Assembly (NCBI GenBank): GCA_963920575.1
Contig: OY986969.1
Location: forward strand, 23,165,434 to 23,229,433
Direction: 5' to 3'
DNA: 64,000 nt
Source of the DNA: Narthecium ossifragum
Taxonomy: Eukaryota > Streptophyta > Magnoliopsida > Dioscoreales > Nartheciaceae
A model generated the notes under the pieces. The model made no database searches, was not told the DNA's origin, and saw only the letters and a list, made by a program, of their open reading frames with translations. The number at the start of each line of letters is the position of its first letter. Within the stretch, counting starts at the first letter, position 1. A program made the translations under genes and the position numbers. Shown in pieces: positions 10,701 to 23,138 of the stretch.

Positions 10701-13700
10701 TGCAACGCTGACTGCTTTGATGCATTTCTGCATACTGGTAATTATTTTTTTTATGATTGTGGGTGTTAAACTATAACTGTAGTTTGTCTGGTCATGATGG
10801 GGTCAATAAACGGTATAATCATGGTAGTAAGAGAAAAAAAGTAATGTAGTTGTCTAAGTCTAATAGCACCTCATGTGCATTCCATATCCCAAAATTTTTG
10901 TGGATTCTACCATCTAGGTTGCATTGTTGTCCTTTTTATTTCATGATATGTACTTTTGAAAGTTCATTCATGCAGTTAAAGATAATTTTGGAGCCGTTTC
11001 TGTGGAAGCATTCAAGCAGTAAAAACTCATCAAAGGGGTCTGAGGAGTTTTCACGGGAAAGGTGCTCATATAGTTGTATATATGCTCAAAACTTTCTTTT
11101 ATTCCGTCATGTTGCATCATGTTAAAACACGTGTTTCATGTTGGATGGGTCATCTATCTGTAAATCATATTATTGATGGGTACAGTATTCTCTTGGATAT
11201 CTCTCAAATATTGCAAGCTTAAGATTTTGCAACCTTCTAAGTTGTTGGATTTCTTTACTTCATTAATTGGAGTCAAATGCCTTTAGAATTGGATAAGGTC
11301 TTCTTTTAATTCTTTTCGTTTCTTTTGCACTTTTATTCTGTTTCACTTATGTTATCTGAGTTTGACTTTGTTGATATGTAATTCAGTTTGGTTAGTGTTT
11401 CTTCTTAGAGACCTAAGTGTCCAGCGAGCAGCCAAAATAAAAAACCAGATCCACCTTTAATCTTCATTCCAAGGACATGAGTGCATTCGACAGAGAAGCC
11501 TTAACCATCCGGGTATGAAAGGCTCAGCCGCTGCTAGAATCCCCGCTGATGGCAAGTTTAAGATAGAATTTGAACCATAAGTGCTCCTCATGTACACCTT
11601 TGATTGCAGTTACACTATCAATGGAATCCACGAATGTTGAGTGATAACGCTTGAAAAATGTCGTGCCTTAACAAGTCTACTCAAAATTACAAATTTATAA
11701 TCAAACTACTAACTAACTATTTCAGGGGTAGCTAGCAATGAGTGAGTCCGAGTCGATCCACAGGGATATAGGATTGAGTTAAGATGCTTTGTATAGTCTC
11801 CTACTAATGAGTTGAAGAAAGGTTTGGAAGTAAAACTAAACTAGCTTGAAACTAAAGGGTGTATAGATGCAGGAAGAGGGACCAAGGAATTCTTAATCCG
11901 TAATACAGGTTCTACCATGTCTTCCTAAGATTAGGGCATACTAATCACATTGAATGGCTTTCCTAATGGTTGATGGGTGAATGACTAGTTCTCCATATCA
12001 CTCAATAAGTTCTGATAAGAATCCCTTGTCGGTGAGCAGTTATCTAAAAGTCAGTGACCTATGATTAGTTATGATTACCACTAATGAATCCTCTTATTAG
12101 GATAAATTCATCGCGAGAAAATAGTTATAATACGGAGTTAGGTGTAAGATCAAGATGGTTCTCGCACCTTAATGGGCCAAATCTAGATAGATAGGGTAAA
12201 TGGAGGATTAGGAATAGAATGTATCAATGTAGTGGTTCTAGCACTATACAATCTCTAATCACCGAGAAGAATTCATCTGAGATACCATGGTTTTAGCACG
12301 ATCCTCCTATTAGATGAGTCCAATCCAAGCCCTAACATGCCTTAGCTCTAGATCTAAAACATATTAGAACAATCAAAATCTCCAACAATAAATCAACACC
12401 AAAATTATAAAAGAATTAAGAACAATCTGTATAAGCCATGCAAAAAGATATACAAGCCCTAGAGCTTAGAAATCCCTAGTAGAAACCCTAGTTACATCAT
12501 AAGAATCCATTGACGAGGGGTTTAGTTACTCATCTTTAGGGTTTGATCCACAACCGAAGGTTGATGAAGCTCTTCCGTCATCGATCTCCTTCAAAAGAAT
12601 TTCCAAAGAAAAGTTAAGAAGAGGACCAGAAAGTTTTGAAAAAGTTCCTCGCAAGAGCCCCCCACAAAACCCTAGAAACTGCCTATTTGTATCCTAGGGA
12701 CCTCCCTCTCACGGATTAGATCCAGGCTGTTGATTTTCTTCACTGGCAATCAAATGATCAATCATTCCATGTAGGAAGATCGATCCTTTGTCTTCAGTTG
12801 CTAGCCACGCCCACAAAAGATCGATCATTTATATAGGAGATGATCGATCCTTTCCTTGTGTTATTGATCATGCCTCGTGGATGATCGATTATTTAATGTA
12901 GGAAGATCGATCCTTTTAAACTTTGCTCTCTGTCACTGTTGTCGTGCATAAATGATCGATCATTTATGAAGGAAGATCGATTATTCGAATTGGTGCTCTC
13001 TGTCAAGTTAATGCACTTAAATGATCGATCATTTCCTGATGTGATGATCGATCATTCATGTTGGAATTGCCCGAACGAGCTTGTTTTGACTCCAAACTTG
13101 ATCTAACTCGTACCAGGGTCGGTTGTACCTGAAATTGGATAAAAATAGTCAGTGAAGCATTGAAGACTAACAAAGCCAAATTATAAGAGTGATTTGTGCA
13201 TTTTTCAAGTTTTATCATTGAGCCCTGTGGCTATGGGGTTTCTGTTTCATCCACCAATCAGTTAACCTAAACGTCCTCAATCTTAAAACTTGTAGGATCA
13301 TAGCACTTAACTTGGATATATACCAGTAGAAGAGATTTTTTTTTTTTTTTTTTTTGAGCTAGGGTAACCTAGAGATCTGTGATAGTGAGGTCTCTAGATC
13401 TGAGCACCTGCTGCAAATCAAAAGAAGACCTAATTCTTGGTATGAGAACTCTGAAATTTCACTCCAAAAGATTCCGCTTGAACTTATATAAGCCTTTTAC
13501 AGCAACCGTTGTGCTCTGGTCCTCTAGATATACTTTGAATGGTGTTGTTTTCCACAACCAAGGTATTCGAGAAATATCACTTACCAGGCCAGTATGGAAA
13601 AGTTTTTGGTACTAGATCTTGAATATATTAAGCTATTTTATTTTCAGAATAGCGTCGAGGAAATAGATGAAAGTGAAACCTGCGAATGATTTCTGGTGCA

Positions 13701-16700
13701 CAGAATGTGCAAGTTCTGAAACTAAGAAATGTCAAAGCAAACCTTTATTATGATGCACCAACAATGGTATTCCATTTTCTTGCATTTTAATGGAAACCAA
13801 ACTTGAAAGTTACCTTTCAGTTGTGATAGTTATGTATGTTCTTTTATAATAGAAGCATGTTATAGAATGTTGCATGCATCTGCTACTATGTCTTTCTTGA
13901 GACTTTTTGCAAAGGACCTAGATAGTTATGTACTGTCTGAAAAGTTTGGGACTCGAATGTGGAAGGTTCTGAGCTTCTTTATTTGTGTGCAGTGTGGGGC
14001 AGTTTTTTCAACGCCATTTTGGGACAGAGGTGGAGTACAGTTTATTGCGTTATATTACTAGGTCCCCACTTTGTTGTATTTTTGCCTTTTCCATTTTCAT
14101 TATGTGCGAAGACTAGGATGAAGGCCTCAGAAACTTTGAGTTCGCTGGTTGGGAATCTCTAAGCTGCTATTGTCTGTTTTCTTCTCATATCAGGTCGTTG
14201 ATTATTTCATCGATCCTTTTGTAGCTGGCACAAACGGCGGAGATCCTGAATCATTGTCGGTGAGTAGCAGTATTATACCTTTTTAGAAGCCTAGAAGATC
14301 CAATAGAAAACCGTTTATCAGTAATCAGTAATGTTTTTCATCAATCTTCATAGCTTTATTTCTTGTCAGTAGCTCATTTAGCGTTTACTGAAATGTCTAC
14401 TACAGCTCTTTTTGTTGCTTCCTTGCATCTTATTTTTCCTCTCTTTTTTTTCCTGTACAGATGCGGCATGCATTTCCAGAACTCTGGAATCTAGAAAAGA
14501 AGTAATATCTCCCTCCCAAATGACCTCTATCGCCCAAAAAAACATGTTTGTTATTTATGCTAAATTTTTGCCCCATGCCTTCCTTTTGGCCTTTCCTGCA
14601 CAGTTATATCCTTTTTGGTAAGCTGAAACATGTCATGGTATTTTAGAGTGCCTCGGTTAGTTTCAGAAAGTTTGCAAAGAGTGATATACTCGGGACATTC
14701 CCATCTCCTATGCCACTACCGCTTTCTCAATTTCTTCTTTTATTCTGCTCTTTTCTTGTTAAAGGCGAGATTTTTCCTTCTCTCATGGTCCTCTACTGTT
14801 AACCTCGTTAAGAGCGTCCTTTATGCTTAAAGAATATTGGGGATATATGATTATCTCAAAATCAGAGAAAATGGGTGCGAGCTTTTTGGAGTGAATGTTC
14901 CCTTGTTCTTTTGCTGGTTGAAATGCCATTTTTTTTTTATGATTGATGTTGTATTGTTATCAGATTCGGGTCAATCATAGTTGGTGCCATCCAGTCTAAA
15001 TTATCAGGCAGAGGCAAAGATAAGGAGACAAGAAAACCTTCTTCGGAGGAAAAAAAGCATCGTCGTGGTTCATTTTCTTTTCAAGGTGGAATGCAGGTAA
15101 TATTATTCTGAATTTATATCATTCCATCATGTTGACCATGCGTTATCGAATTGTCCGCATCTCAAACTTATTATTGAATTTTTCTTGGCTCCACAGACAC
15201 TTACAGATATGTTGTGTACTAAGATTGGTCCCGATAATTTGAAGTTGAACTCAGAGGTGTTGTCCTTGTCTTATAACAATGACGGGAGCTCTCCACTTCA
15301 TAGTTGGTTGATTTCTTATGCTACTGACCATGCCAACAATGAGAACGGCCTTAGGAATGAATCATTTGATGCAGTCATAATGACGGTAAAGACTTGTTCC
15401 ATTTTCCAAGATCGATTGCATCCAATATTGTGTCCCATGCAACAGCTGTAAGCATTCCTGAGGGTGTTGTAATGTAATTAGCTTTTCTGAACTTATAAAG
15501 AAGATACACATATTCTGATTTTCACTATATCTTGCATTTCAGCTAATGAATAGAAATGTATTTGAGTGTTTTCACAGCAGTAATAAATTTCTTTCTTCCA
15601 GGCTCCACTTAGTAATGTTCAAGAGATGAAATTCAAAAAACAAGGAGATCCTTTTGTGCTTGACTTCCTCCCTAAGGTTGGTTTTTTAGCATTAAATTAG
15701 TTTGGGCTAACTTACATTATCTGCATTGTTCCATGTGGGATTCCATTGCATGCAGAAATACACGTGTTTTGCGCACGTAAGTCGGCCACAACTTCATGTC
15801 ATTTTATTTGTAATTGTGCTATATTCTGGGGATATTGTGGTCTCCTGGATTTTGTAATCATCATCCTACTCATTGTACATCTAATACCTTTGTCTTCTCG
15901 AGGTTGGTCTAGTAGCATACTGGATATAGTATGACAGATTTGCTAAGTGTTAATTTCAGCCTGTAAACTCTTTGGCCATTGGAGTAGTAAACTTGCAGGT
16001 GTACTATTCTTCTTTTGCTTTCCTTTTTTCCCTCCTTTGAGGACGCAACAATTTTACACCCTTTGTTGCTGGATATCTTACCGAAATTTAGCTAGGTGGA
16101 TCATCATCATCATAAAAGTTTTGTTCCAGGATAGAATCTCAGTTCCGCTGGATACGATTTTGGCTGTTCCCCATTATGAAAAAGCAGTATCATTGGACAT
16201 GCCATAGGTATCTGATCTGCTGCATAAAGATAACAAGGAGGATCTAATCTCTTCATGATTATGTCCGAGTTGTTTCAGGATTGGTGTTTGGAAGAGTAAT
16301 TCCTTTGTTGCATCTGCCGGACACCTGTTGTGCTATTTGCCTATGGTTTTCATTGTGCCGCATCCATATCTAGCTGCTTCTTTCTGCTCTGACATGTGGC
16401 TGTCTGTATCATCCTGACATAGCTGCATTGCATATACCCCAGCACTCCACCTGTATATAGCCAAATGGATTTGTTAGACTGTAGCTTCCCCCACACACAT
16501 CCCTATGTCATAGTGATAATCATTAGACACTTTTCGATTTAGGTGCGACCACATATCCTATGATCCCCGTCATTATGAATGTCATTAAAGAAATTATCTT
16601 AGTTTCTGCCATTTGCAACTTTTGTAAGATGTTACCTAGTCATAATTCTGACCCACAATGAATTTTTTACATCTTTGGTCCCCTTGTAAAATATGCAGGT

Positions 16701-18033
16701 GACTTATCTGCCAGTATCGGTTATGATCACCGCTTTCAAAAAGGAAAATGTTAAAAGACCGCTGGAGGGATTTGGAGTTCTAGTACCCTCTAAAGAACAA
16801 ATTAATGGTTTGCGAACTCTTGGTTAGTCCTTGTTTCAAACTAGCACCAAAGTTATAACGTATTGTCCTGTAGTCTATACATGCATTCGAATTCAGATAT
16901 TCTGAGTGAAAAGCAAAGGTCTGCTGGCTCAATATATTCTCGCTGTGGAAGTTTTGAATGCTACCTTGTGCCATGTAGGTATTCTTTTTTCTTCAATGAT
17001 GTTTCCAGATCGGGCTCCTAGTGATCAATATCTATATACAACATTTATTGGGGGGAGCCGTAATAGGGATCTTGCAGGAGCTCCGCTGTAAGGAAATCTG
17101 AGATTGTTACTTGCTATTTCAATTTGTGATTGGAATTATGTAGAAATTGGTTTTCTTGTTTCTGTTTACATACTGACTTTCCTGCTTGGGTCAAGTGGCT
17201 ATCCTCACATTTGTTAATATCGTGCCATGCAGGGATGAGCTGAAACATATTGCATCTTCTGACCTCAGGCAGCTTTTGGGTGCAGAGGGACAGCCAACAT
17301 GTGTAAAGTAAAGAACTCATACTTCCAATATGGACTTTGCATTTATAATTCGCTTGCTTAATTTGAATGCTTAAGTTTGTAGGATATTCATGCTGCTAGG
17401 CTCTCAGTGTATCAGAGAGAATTATGTGCATTTTCTTCCAATAATTTGCAGGCATATCTACTGGAAAAATGCCTTTCCCCTTTATGGTCATGAATATGAT
17501 TCGGTTCTGGAAGCTATAGAGAAGTTGGAGAAGAATCTTCCAGGTTTTTTCTATGCAGGCAAGTGGCCTTGGTTTTGTTGAATATGAAAAGAACTGATGA
17601 TTCCAGTCTGTAACTGAGATAACTGATATGTGTGACAGTAAGCTGGGAAGATGTTATCATGCTCTAAGACACGTGAATGTTTGAAGCATACCCATGCATT
17701 GAATTGTAAAGCTCATCTAAAAACAACCTTTTATGCATGCTATAGCAACAGTGGAGGAGTTGAGTTATAAACCCTTTTGCTTCCCTGGTATCGGACAATA
17801 AACATTATTGACTCCTTGAATCATACAAAGCATCTATTTGTTTGCATTTTCAGTTTAGTTTTTTCTGCTTTGAACATGCTTGTTGTACAGAAGTGCGTCT
17901 TATCTGAGTCATTGACTTTGCAGGTAACCATAAGGATGGATTGTCCGTAGGGAAAGCAATAACTTCAGGATGCAAAGCTGCTGACCTTGTGGTTTCTTAT
18001 CTCAGCTCATGTATAAAAGCAGATGATAGCTAA
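7792..18033 (+). CDS. PPOX2: Protoporphyrinogen IX oxidase 2 (PPOX2/HemG-type), 512 aa, 18 exons
   Basis: Oxidises protoporphyrinogen IX to protoporphyrin IX using FAD, the last step shared by haem and chlorophyll synthesis. Exons: 7792-7828, 8241-8280, 8749-8884, 9046-9111, 9636-9686, 9780-9836, 10976-11061, 13993-14029, 14194-14259, 14461-14501, 14964-15096, 15197-15385, 15602-15676, 16699-16822, 16979-17087, 17233-17307, 17452-17558, 17924-18033. They sum to 1539 nt with all phases closing. The FAD dinucleotide fold ([17 protein letters not shown]) is at residues about 18-34, followed by [24 protein letters not shown], and the C-terminal [15 protein letters not shown]. The length and order match plant PPO2, the mitochondrial isoform. 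Two in-frame ATGs upstream (7723 and 7627) could add 23 or 55 residues. The intron after exon 17 starts with GC. Intron 7 holds a solo LTR. Confidence 0.96.
11642..13217 (-). repeat. Solo LTR in PPOX2 intron 7, TSD TTGAG
   Basis: Starts TGATAACGC and ends TTATCA, homologous to the LTRs at 3767 and 5582 but more diverged. A perfect 5-bp target duplication TTGAG flanks it (11637-11641 and 13218-13222). It lies in antisense orientation in the 2.9 kb intron between exons 7 and 8 of PPOX2. The distal part (about 12740-13050) has many copies of a GATCGATC-containing phrase, more than in the other two LTRs. The TATA motif is degraded, so this is probably an older, silent insertion. Confidence 0.92.
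13336..13355. repeat. Poly(T) tract in PPOX2 intron 7
   Basis: A run of about twenty T a little downstream of the solo LTR. It may be the tail of a retroposed sequence inserted in antisense, or simple slippage. No retrogene body is recognisable next to it. Confidence 0.6.
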
Positions 18034-19139
18034 AACATGATATAGAAACTGAGGCTTCTCCCAATGTGCGTAATTTATCACGTCAATTTTGTAATTTATC
18101 ATGTATGATCATACTGTCGCTTGTAGTTTTCTCCTCTTGTCCTAAGCTCACTCTTGAATTATATATCACTTGTTGATTTCATGATCATAATATGAGCATA
18201 CTTTTTGTACTACTGAAAACTTTGGATTTATATATTTCTCCATTTGACCTTGGAGGTTCTATCTAGTGGTTAAAAGTTAAGAAATGTTTAGTGCAAGTGT
18301 ATCTGAACGACAGTGTAGATTCCCAATCTAAGAGCTCCAATATTCTTGTTTACAGGCTACAAAGGTAGGTTTGGTGAAATGGGTTAGTGGCCCTCCACCA
18401 GTTGTGTTTGTTCATAAACTAGAGCTCCAATACCTTATCATTGTTCATAATTTTCTCATATCCTTTTCAGTCCTTTTGACATTGAGCCCTATCCTAGTCG
18501 TCCAATCAATTCATTACTTCATATAAAGCAACGCAATTCTATTCTTGAAGTCTAAGTCTGTCTCTGACTTTTAAGTGCTATAGATTCTCACCTCTTAATG
18601 GCCTTTTCGTTTCAAAATGATAACTTTATCACAATTTACACACACAGATGCACACTCTCCATCTTAATTCTGACGACTATAGAGGACCACTTTCTCAAAA
18701 GAGATTAGAGAGAGGAGGGAGGAGTGTAGATGCTATGTATGCCATTGAAGGATATGTCAGTGATATTTGCTTCAGCTGGGGAGCTTGCAGTTGGAAGTAA
18801 CATGATTTGTATGGTGATTGGAGCTGATATTATATGGTTAGGTCCTAGGGAGCATCAGATTCCTTTGAATTGTTAACAAAGGAAGCATGCATGGGTTTGT
18901 CATAATGCTGTCCAGAAGGCTAAAGAATAAGAAACAAGATCTGTGTCCTGTGATCATTATCCAAAGAGACAAATGGCATCCTTCAATTAAGTTAATACGT
19001 GCATGTATTGACAATACATCGACGTCTTCACTTTTCATTGATCAGATATTAAATGTCTGGGCCTTTTTAGCAGTTTGGTCATCATGATCCATATCTCTCA
19101 CTCGTGGCCCAACCAAAAATCAACTAGCAAAACAATAAG
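18034..19139. other. PPOX2 3' region and spacer
   Basis: Starts with the PPOX2 3' untranslated region. The rest is AT-rich with no coding pattern, RNA gene or transposon terminus that I can support. Confidence 0.5.
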
Positions 19140-19279
19140 AATAACACTTAAGATTTGTGGACGTGACATGTGGCATGTGTAATGTACATGTGTGGTCACC
19201 TATCGGTGGCCCACTAGATCAATCAATCGGTAGTGGGTGACTGATATGTGTCTATCGGTAGTGGGCTACCGATAGATAG

Positions 19280-21355
19280 TGTGAAAACCCGTTCCTCTAA
19301 CCTGGCTCGATCGCGTGGGTCGAGGGTCGTTCCCTATTGGTTTGGTTTCGCGTCGGGTGCGATCAGGTTGATCGTGTTACTCTTGTGACCCAATGGGCAA
19401 TTTGGTAAATTATGCCTGATGGTCGATTTCACAGCCGCGTAACGCACACACGGCATTGGATTGATATATGTGAATGATTATGACCTTAAGGGTACATCCG
19501 ATCGGAAGATCGGAGCTCGATCGGGAAAGATCGAATCGGACGGTTGAGATCATATCCTGATCTCTATAAATACCCTGACTTTCTCTTTCCTTTCTCTTTC
19601 TTTTCCTCTCCTGTCATTGTCTCTCCATCTCTCTCCTACCGGCTGTGCTAGGGCTTCGGACCACGATCTTCGAGGAGCGGATCTTGGCGATCGAGCTTGA
19701 GGGATACGTGGAGGAGCTGCCCTACTTGATCAAGTAGGTGTTTCTACCCCGATCGTGTGATCGGGTCTACTTAGGATATGTTTATTGTGTTTTTGATGTA
19801 GTTGTGCATGGTAGAATGTTGTGTAACTTAATACGTTGGTATTATGGCTTGCTTAGAGTATCTCTACCAGTTGGTTTCGTATTTTATAGGACGCTTCTCG
19901 TTTTATCACCGGTCTGTCGGTTTTTGGCCGCTTGGACCTATATTTGAGTTTTAACCGTCAAAATCTTGCTTTCTTCGTACCAATAGCTTCCCCACCATTC
20001 ATTACGCGTGCTCGCAAAGTTTCATCGATTTTCGATAAGCTTTGATAGATCAAATCCAAGGAATTGGATTTTTGGTACTGTTCTTAGGAACTGTGCATCA
20101 TGCCTTACGGTCGATCGTCGGATCGACCGTTAGGTGTTGGCATGCTTAATTTTGGTCTCACGGTCGATCGTCGGATCAACCGTCGCATCGACCGTGAGGC
20201 TCTGTCTCATTTTGGGTCTCCCAGGGTCGATGTTCCGATCGACCCTGGGTCCTTACCTTTTTCCCACCTGGCCTCATGGTCGACCGTCGGATCGACCGTT
20301 GGGATCGACCGTCGCATCGACCATGAGGCTCTGTCTCGTTTTTGGCTTCCCAGGGTCGATGCCCTGATCAACCGCGACCCTTGGGTGTTTCCCACTTTTT
20401 GGTCTCACGGTTGACCGTGGCCTCACGGTTGACCGTGGCCTTACGGTCGACCATCGGATCGACCGTGAGCCCCTAAACAGTGTTTTCTGGCTTCCTTTAA
20501 TTGGTCTTTCATTCATGATAGATACCCAATCATGTTAGGAAGCATACACGCTATTATCATAGGGTTTTCGAAGGATTTCGATTGAGTTTGGGAATTTGAT
20601 CGTGGGTTTACCCTATTTGGCGAATCTTTAGTTCTTTTTGCATTTAAATACCTAGTTGGATGGTAAACTTAAATGCTTGTTGTTTGCTTAGCCGTTTGCT
20701 AACTATGAGTGCTAGCTTACGTTGTATTGTGGAACCTTAGCCCGTTGCTGGCGTGTGCCGAGGGCTATTGTATAACTGTTGAACTCATAATTGTTGTTGT
20801 GACATATAGAGACATCTAGGTTAGATGCTTGCATAGGTTCATGCATTGTATGCATTAGAGACATATCTGGTTAGGCGGGGCGATGGGTTGATCGTCGATC
20901 CGAGGTTCTCGAGTAGCTCGGATCTAGCCCTAGGACTGTGCTGGATAGCAAGGTTTAGGGAGGGATTGTATTATTGGAATCTTCATGTTATCGAAGATAT
21001 GGTTTAGTCGGCTATATCGTGTTGCCCTTGAGGTTTAGAGGTCGTGTTGTCTCCCCAATGCCAAGTGCTAAGGATGGATGTCGATGTGTTCCCGACGTGG
21101 GTCCCTAAGGCATGAGAATCCTTCTTGGGTAAGGGTGATCCTGCATGTTACTGTTCCGTGACCTCATGGTAACATGTTCAGGAGAGAGGTTTCATGACAG
21201 GAGCCCTTGAGATATCGATAGGGGTTGTGGGACCCCGTGGCATTTGTTAGACTTGAGCGAAGAGACATCACAGTTGTTGTTTTCCTCCCTTCAGTGTGTC
21301 GTAAAGTAGAACCCTACTAAGCTTGTCGCTCACTCCTACCCGGACTGTGTTTTGC
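19280..21355 (+). repeat. Probable solo LTR of a Ty3/gypsy element
   Basis: About 2.1 kb, starting TGTGAAAACCCG and ending near TGTTTTGCA. It has a TATA-like motif in TCTCTATAAATACC (around 19560) followed by a pyrimidine-rich leader, and an end region (CTTGTCGCTCACTCCTACC) of the style seen at the ends of long plant gypsy LTRs. It interrupts the ATCGGTA repeat. I could not find a clean target duplication, so the exact ends are uncertain. Confidence 0.5.
20100..20470. repeat. Array of imperfect palindromes built on GGTCGATC/GATCGACC
   Basis: At least ten alternating copies of phrases such as ACGGTCGATCGTCGGATC and GATCGACCGTGAGG, with a variant block CAGGGTCGATG, lie inside the LTR-like sequence. 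Successive units can pair with each other, so transcripts would fold strongly. The ORFs that cross it on both strands are by-products of the repeat. Confidence 0.65.
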
Positions 21356-21440
21356 ATGTACTATTGATCTAGTACCGATGGACTAGATCAACTAATCGGT
21401 ATATCTCTACCGATTCCAGAGCATATGCAATATACATGCT

Positions 21441-22020
21441 CTAACTCATGTAAACAAATCGCTGACTCAAACAATAATAGCATGACTTGCCAATTCTATG
21501 TTAATCCTGTGTAGCTTGTTCGACTGATCGACATGACATTTCGTGGTTAATTAAATCATCAATTATTTTAGATTTGTAAGCTAAAGTGTTTGACACAATT
21601 TGTGATTTAAGATAATAAAAAAAAAGCAAGCCTTTTGTGACAATTGGTGTTTTCTTTTCCTCCTTTACTCCAGCCTTTATCTTACACACACAAAAGCAGA
21701 AAAAGAGCAGAGTTTATGTCAAGACCTGACTCCATTACTTTGCACAGTTGGTAGAGTCTTTTAAAGAATTTGATCCCACATGTGAGAGATTCTATCAAGT
21801 TAAATTTTTGGGTTGATTGGTATTTTAGTGTCAAACAATGCAATATAAATGTTCATGTGAATTGATAAATTTGGTTGAACGTAGAAGATGTTTTGTTCGT
21901 GACTGTGGCGAGGAGAGTTGGTATATATGGCCAGCAGAAATTCATGTGTAGTGTGACTGTAAGGCATACAACAACCATTCATATATTGAGCTATACTTCA
22001 AAATGCAAGTTGCAATGTGT
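21441..22020. other. AT-rich spacer
   Basis: No coding pattern, RNA gene or repeat that I can support. Confidence 0.4.
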
Positions 22021-22340
22021 TAGCAGTAACACATGGCAACGATGACAATCACACACAAGAACACAGAGGTTTACATGGTTCGGCAATTGCCTATGTCAAA
22101 GGAGAGGGGCGGATTTCACTATTAATTCAAAAGTACATATTATGGTATAAAATTATTTAATTACCCCCCATCATACTATACCGTATCATGGGCTAGCCTA
22201 TTTATCTGGTACTCCAGCTGTAGCATCTATACTCGTAGAATATGAGCCAATTCCAACAATCTTTACCTTGGCGAATATTCACCCCTTAGGAGAACCTTGG
22301 TCATGTACCTTCACCTCTGGGGGTGGAGGGGCCCTCCTCT
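22021..22340 (+). repeat. Degenerate Copia-type LTR remnant
   Basis: Contains the phrases AACACAGAGGTTTACATGG followed by TTCGGC and CTTTACCTTGGCGAATATT, which I associate with plant Copia LTRs. About 53 bases (22203-22256) recur at 24223-24277 with a few changes. No ends or target duplication can be placed. Confidence 0.4.
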
Positions 22341-22369
22341 CTAGCAGTTGGTGACATGCAACAAGTCTA

Positions 22370-22604
22370 GCCCTCGTTTGGTTCGGGGTTAAGGAGAATA
22401 TGGTTAATGGGGTTAGGGGTTAGAAAAAGTGAGGGTAATGAATAGGGGTAAGAAAAAGTAGAAATGAATGGGATAGGTGGAATAATGGTAACCCATATTT
22501 CACAACTTTGATGTTTGGGGTTAAGAATGGGGCACCCCATTCTTAACCCCGCCACCCCATTCTTAACCCCGCACCCCATTCTTAACCCCGAAACAAACAT
22601 AGGC
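22370..22604. mobile_element. MITE with 25-bp inverted termini, PIF/Harbinger-like
   Basis: Left end GCCCTCGTTTGGTTCGGGG and the inverted right end GCCTATGTTTGTTTCGGGG share a terminal inverted repeat of about 24 bases, ending in GGTTAAG. The 235-bp body has no ORF. The right part has three tandem copies of a CACCCCATTCTTAACCCCG unit. The flanks CTA and TTA are a near match to the 3-bp target site of Harbinger-type elements. Confidence 0.6.
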
Positions 22605-22666
22605 TTAGATGCTTGAACTTGTATGTTGTAATATGTCGACATATATCTTGCATTTTTATTTCTTAT

Positions 22667-22693
22667 TATTTATTTATTTATTTATTTATTTAA
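22667..22693. repeat. (TTTA)n microsatellite
   Basis: About six to seven tandem TTTA units just downstream of the MITE. Confidence 0.85.
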
Positions 22694-22864
22694 TAGTTAA
22701 GCACGGTTGGAGGAAGAGAGAGTACCGGCTAGGGGTGAGAGGGGTATCAACCATCGAACCCAAGTTTTTCATAGGACACATGTTAGCCAAAATAATGGCT
22801 AAATCATTAAATGACAGACACGTAAGCAAAAAGCAATTACTAAATGGACGATAACTACATAATC

Positions 22865-23010
22865 TTATCGACCAGATGAAACCTATCGACCAAATGAACG
22901 ATAGAGTCTATCGACCAAATGGACGATAAAATATCGACCAAATGAAACGATGGAATCTATCGACCAAAATGGACGATAGAATTTTAACCAAATGGACGAT
23001 ATCGTCCATA
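22865..23010. repeat. Tandem repeat of an ATCGACCAAATGGACGAT unit
   Basis: Six imperfect copies of a 20-25 base unit around CTATCGACCAAATGGACGAT, each itself partly palindromic (ATCG...CGAT). The array lies directly upstream of the promoter-like stretch at 23139-23426 and may be its enhancer-like region. Confidence 0.7.
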
Positions 23011-23138
23011 TGGCACCGTCATTTAAAGGACTATAGACGATCATCGCCCAAAAGTCACAATTGGATATGTTACTCAATTTTATCGTCCAAAAGCAATTAA
23101 CACGTGTGCCAACTATGGTTAAAAAACACATGCAGGTA

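Larger units (their letters stand above)
19140..21440. repeat. ATCGGTA palindrome repeat, copy 1, split by an LTR-like insert
   Basis: Two flanks (about 19140-19279 and 21356-21440) carry the phrases ATCGGTAGTG and TACCGAT in both orientations, plus a preceding block with CATGTGGCATGTGTAAT. The same pattern recurs near 26570-26825 and 28420-28640. The two halves here are separated by a GC-richer LTR-like sequence. The family looks like a non-autonomous element or MITE built from short inverted ATCGGTA/TACCGAT units. Confidence 0.5.

Noticed and set aside
12740..13050. GATCGATC array as a CRISPR-like array
   Set aside because: Spacing is irregular, units are palindromic and degenerate, and the site is within a plant LTR.
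13640..13720. Apparent exon in PPOX2 intron 7 (acceptor-like AG, then SVEEIDESE)
   Set aside because: It would continue exon 7 for a few residues but then hits a stop. The 37-base exon at 13993-14029 ([12 protein letters not shown]) matches the family and restores the frame.
20100..20516. Four overlapping ORFs of 62-104 residues
   Set aside because: They read the GGTCGATC repeat in different frames and on both strands; repeat artefacts.
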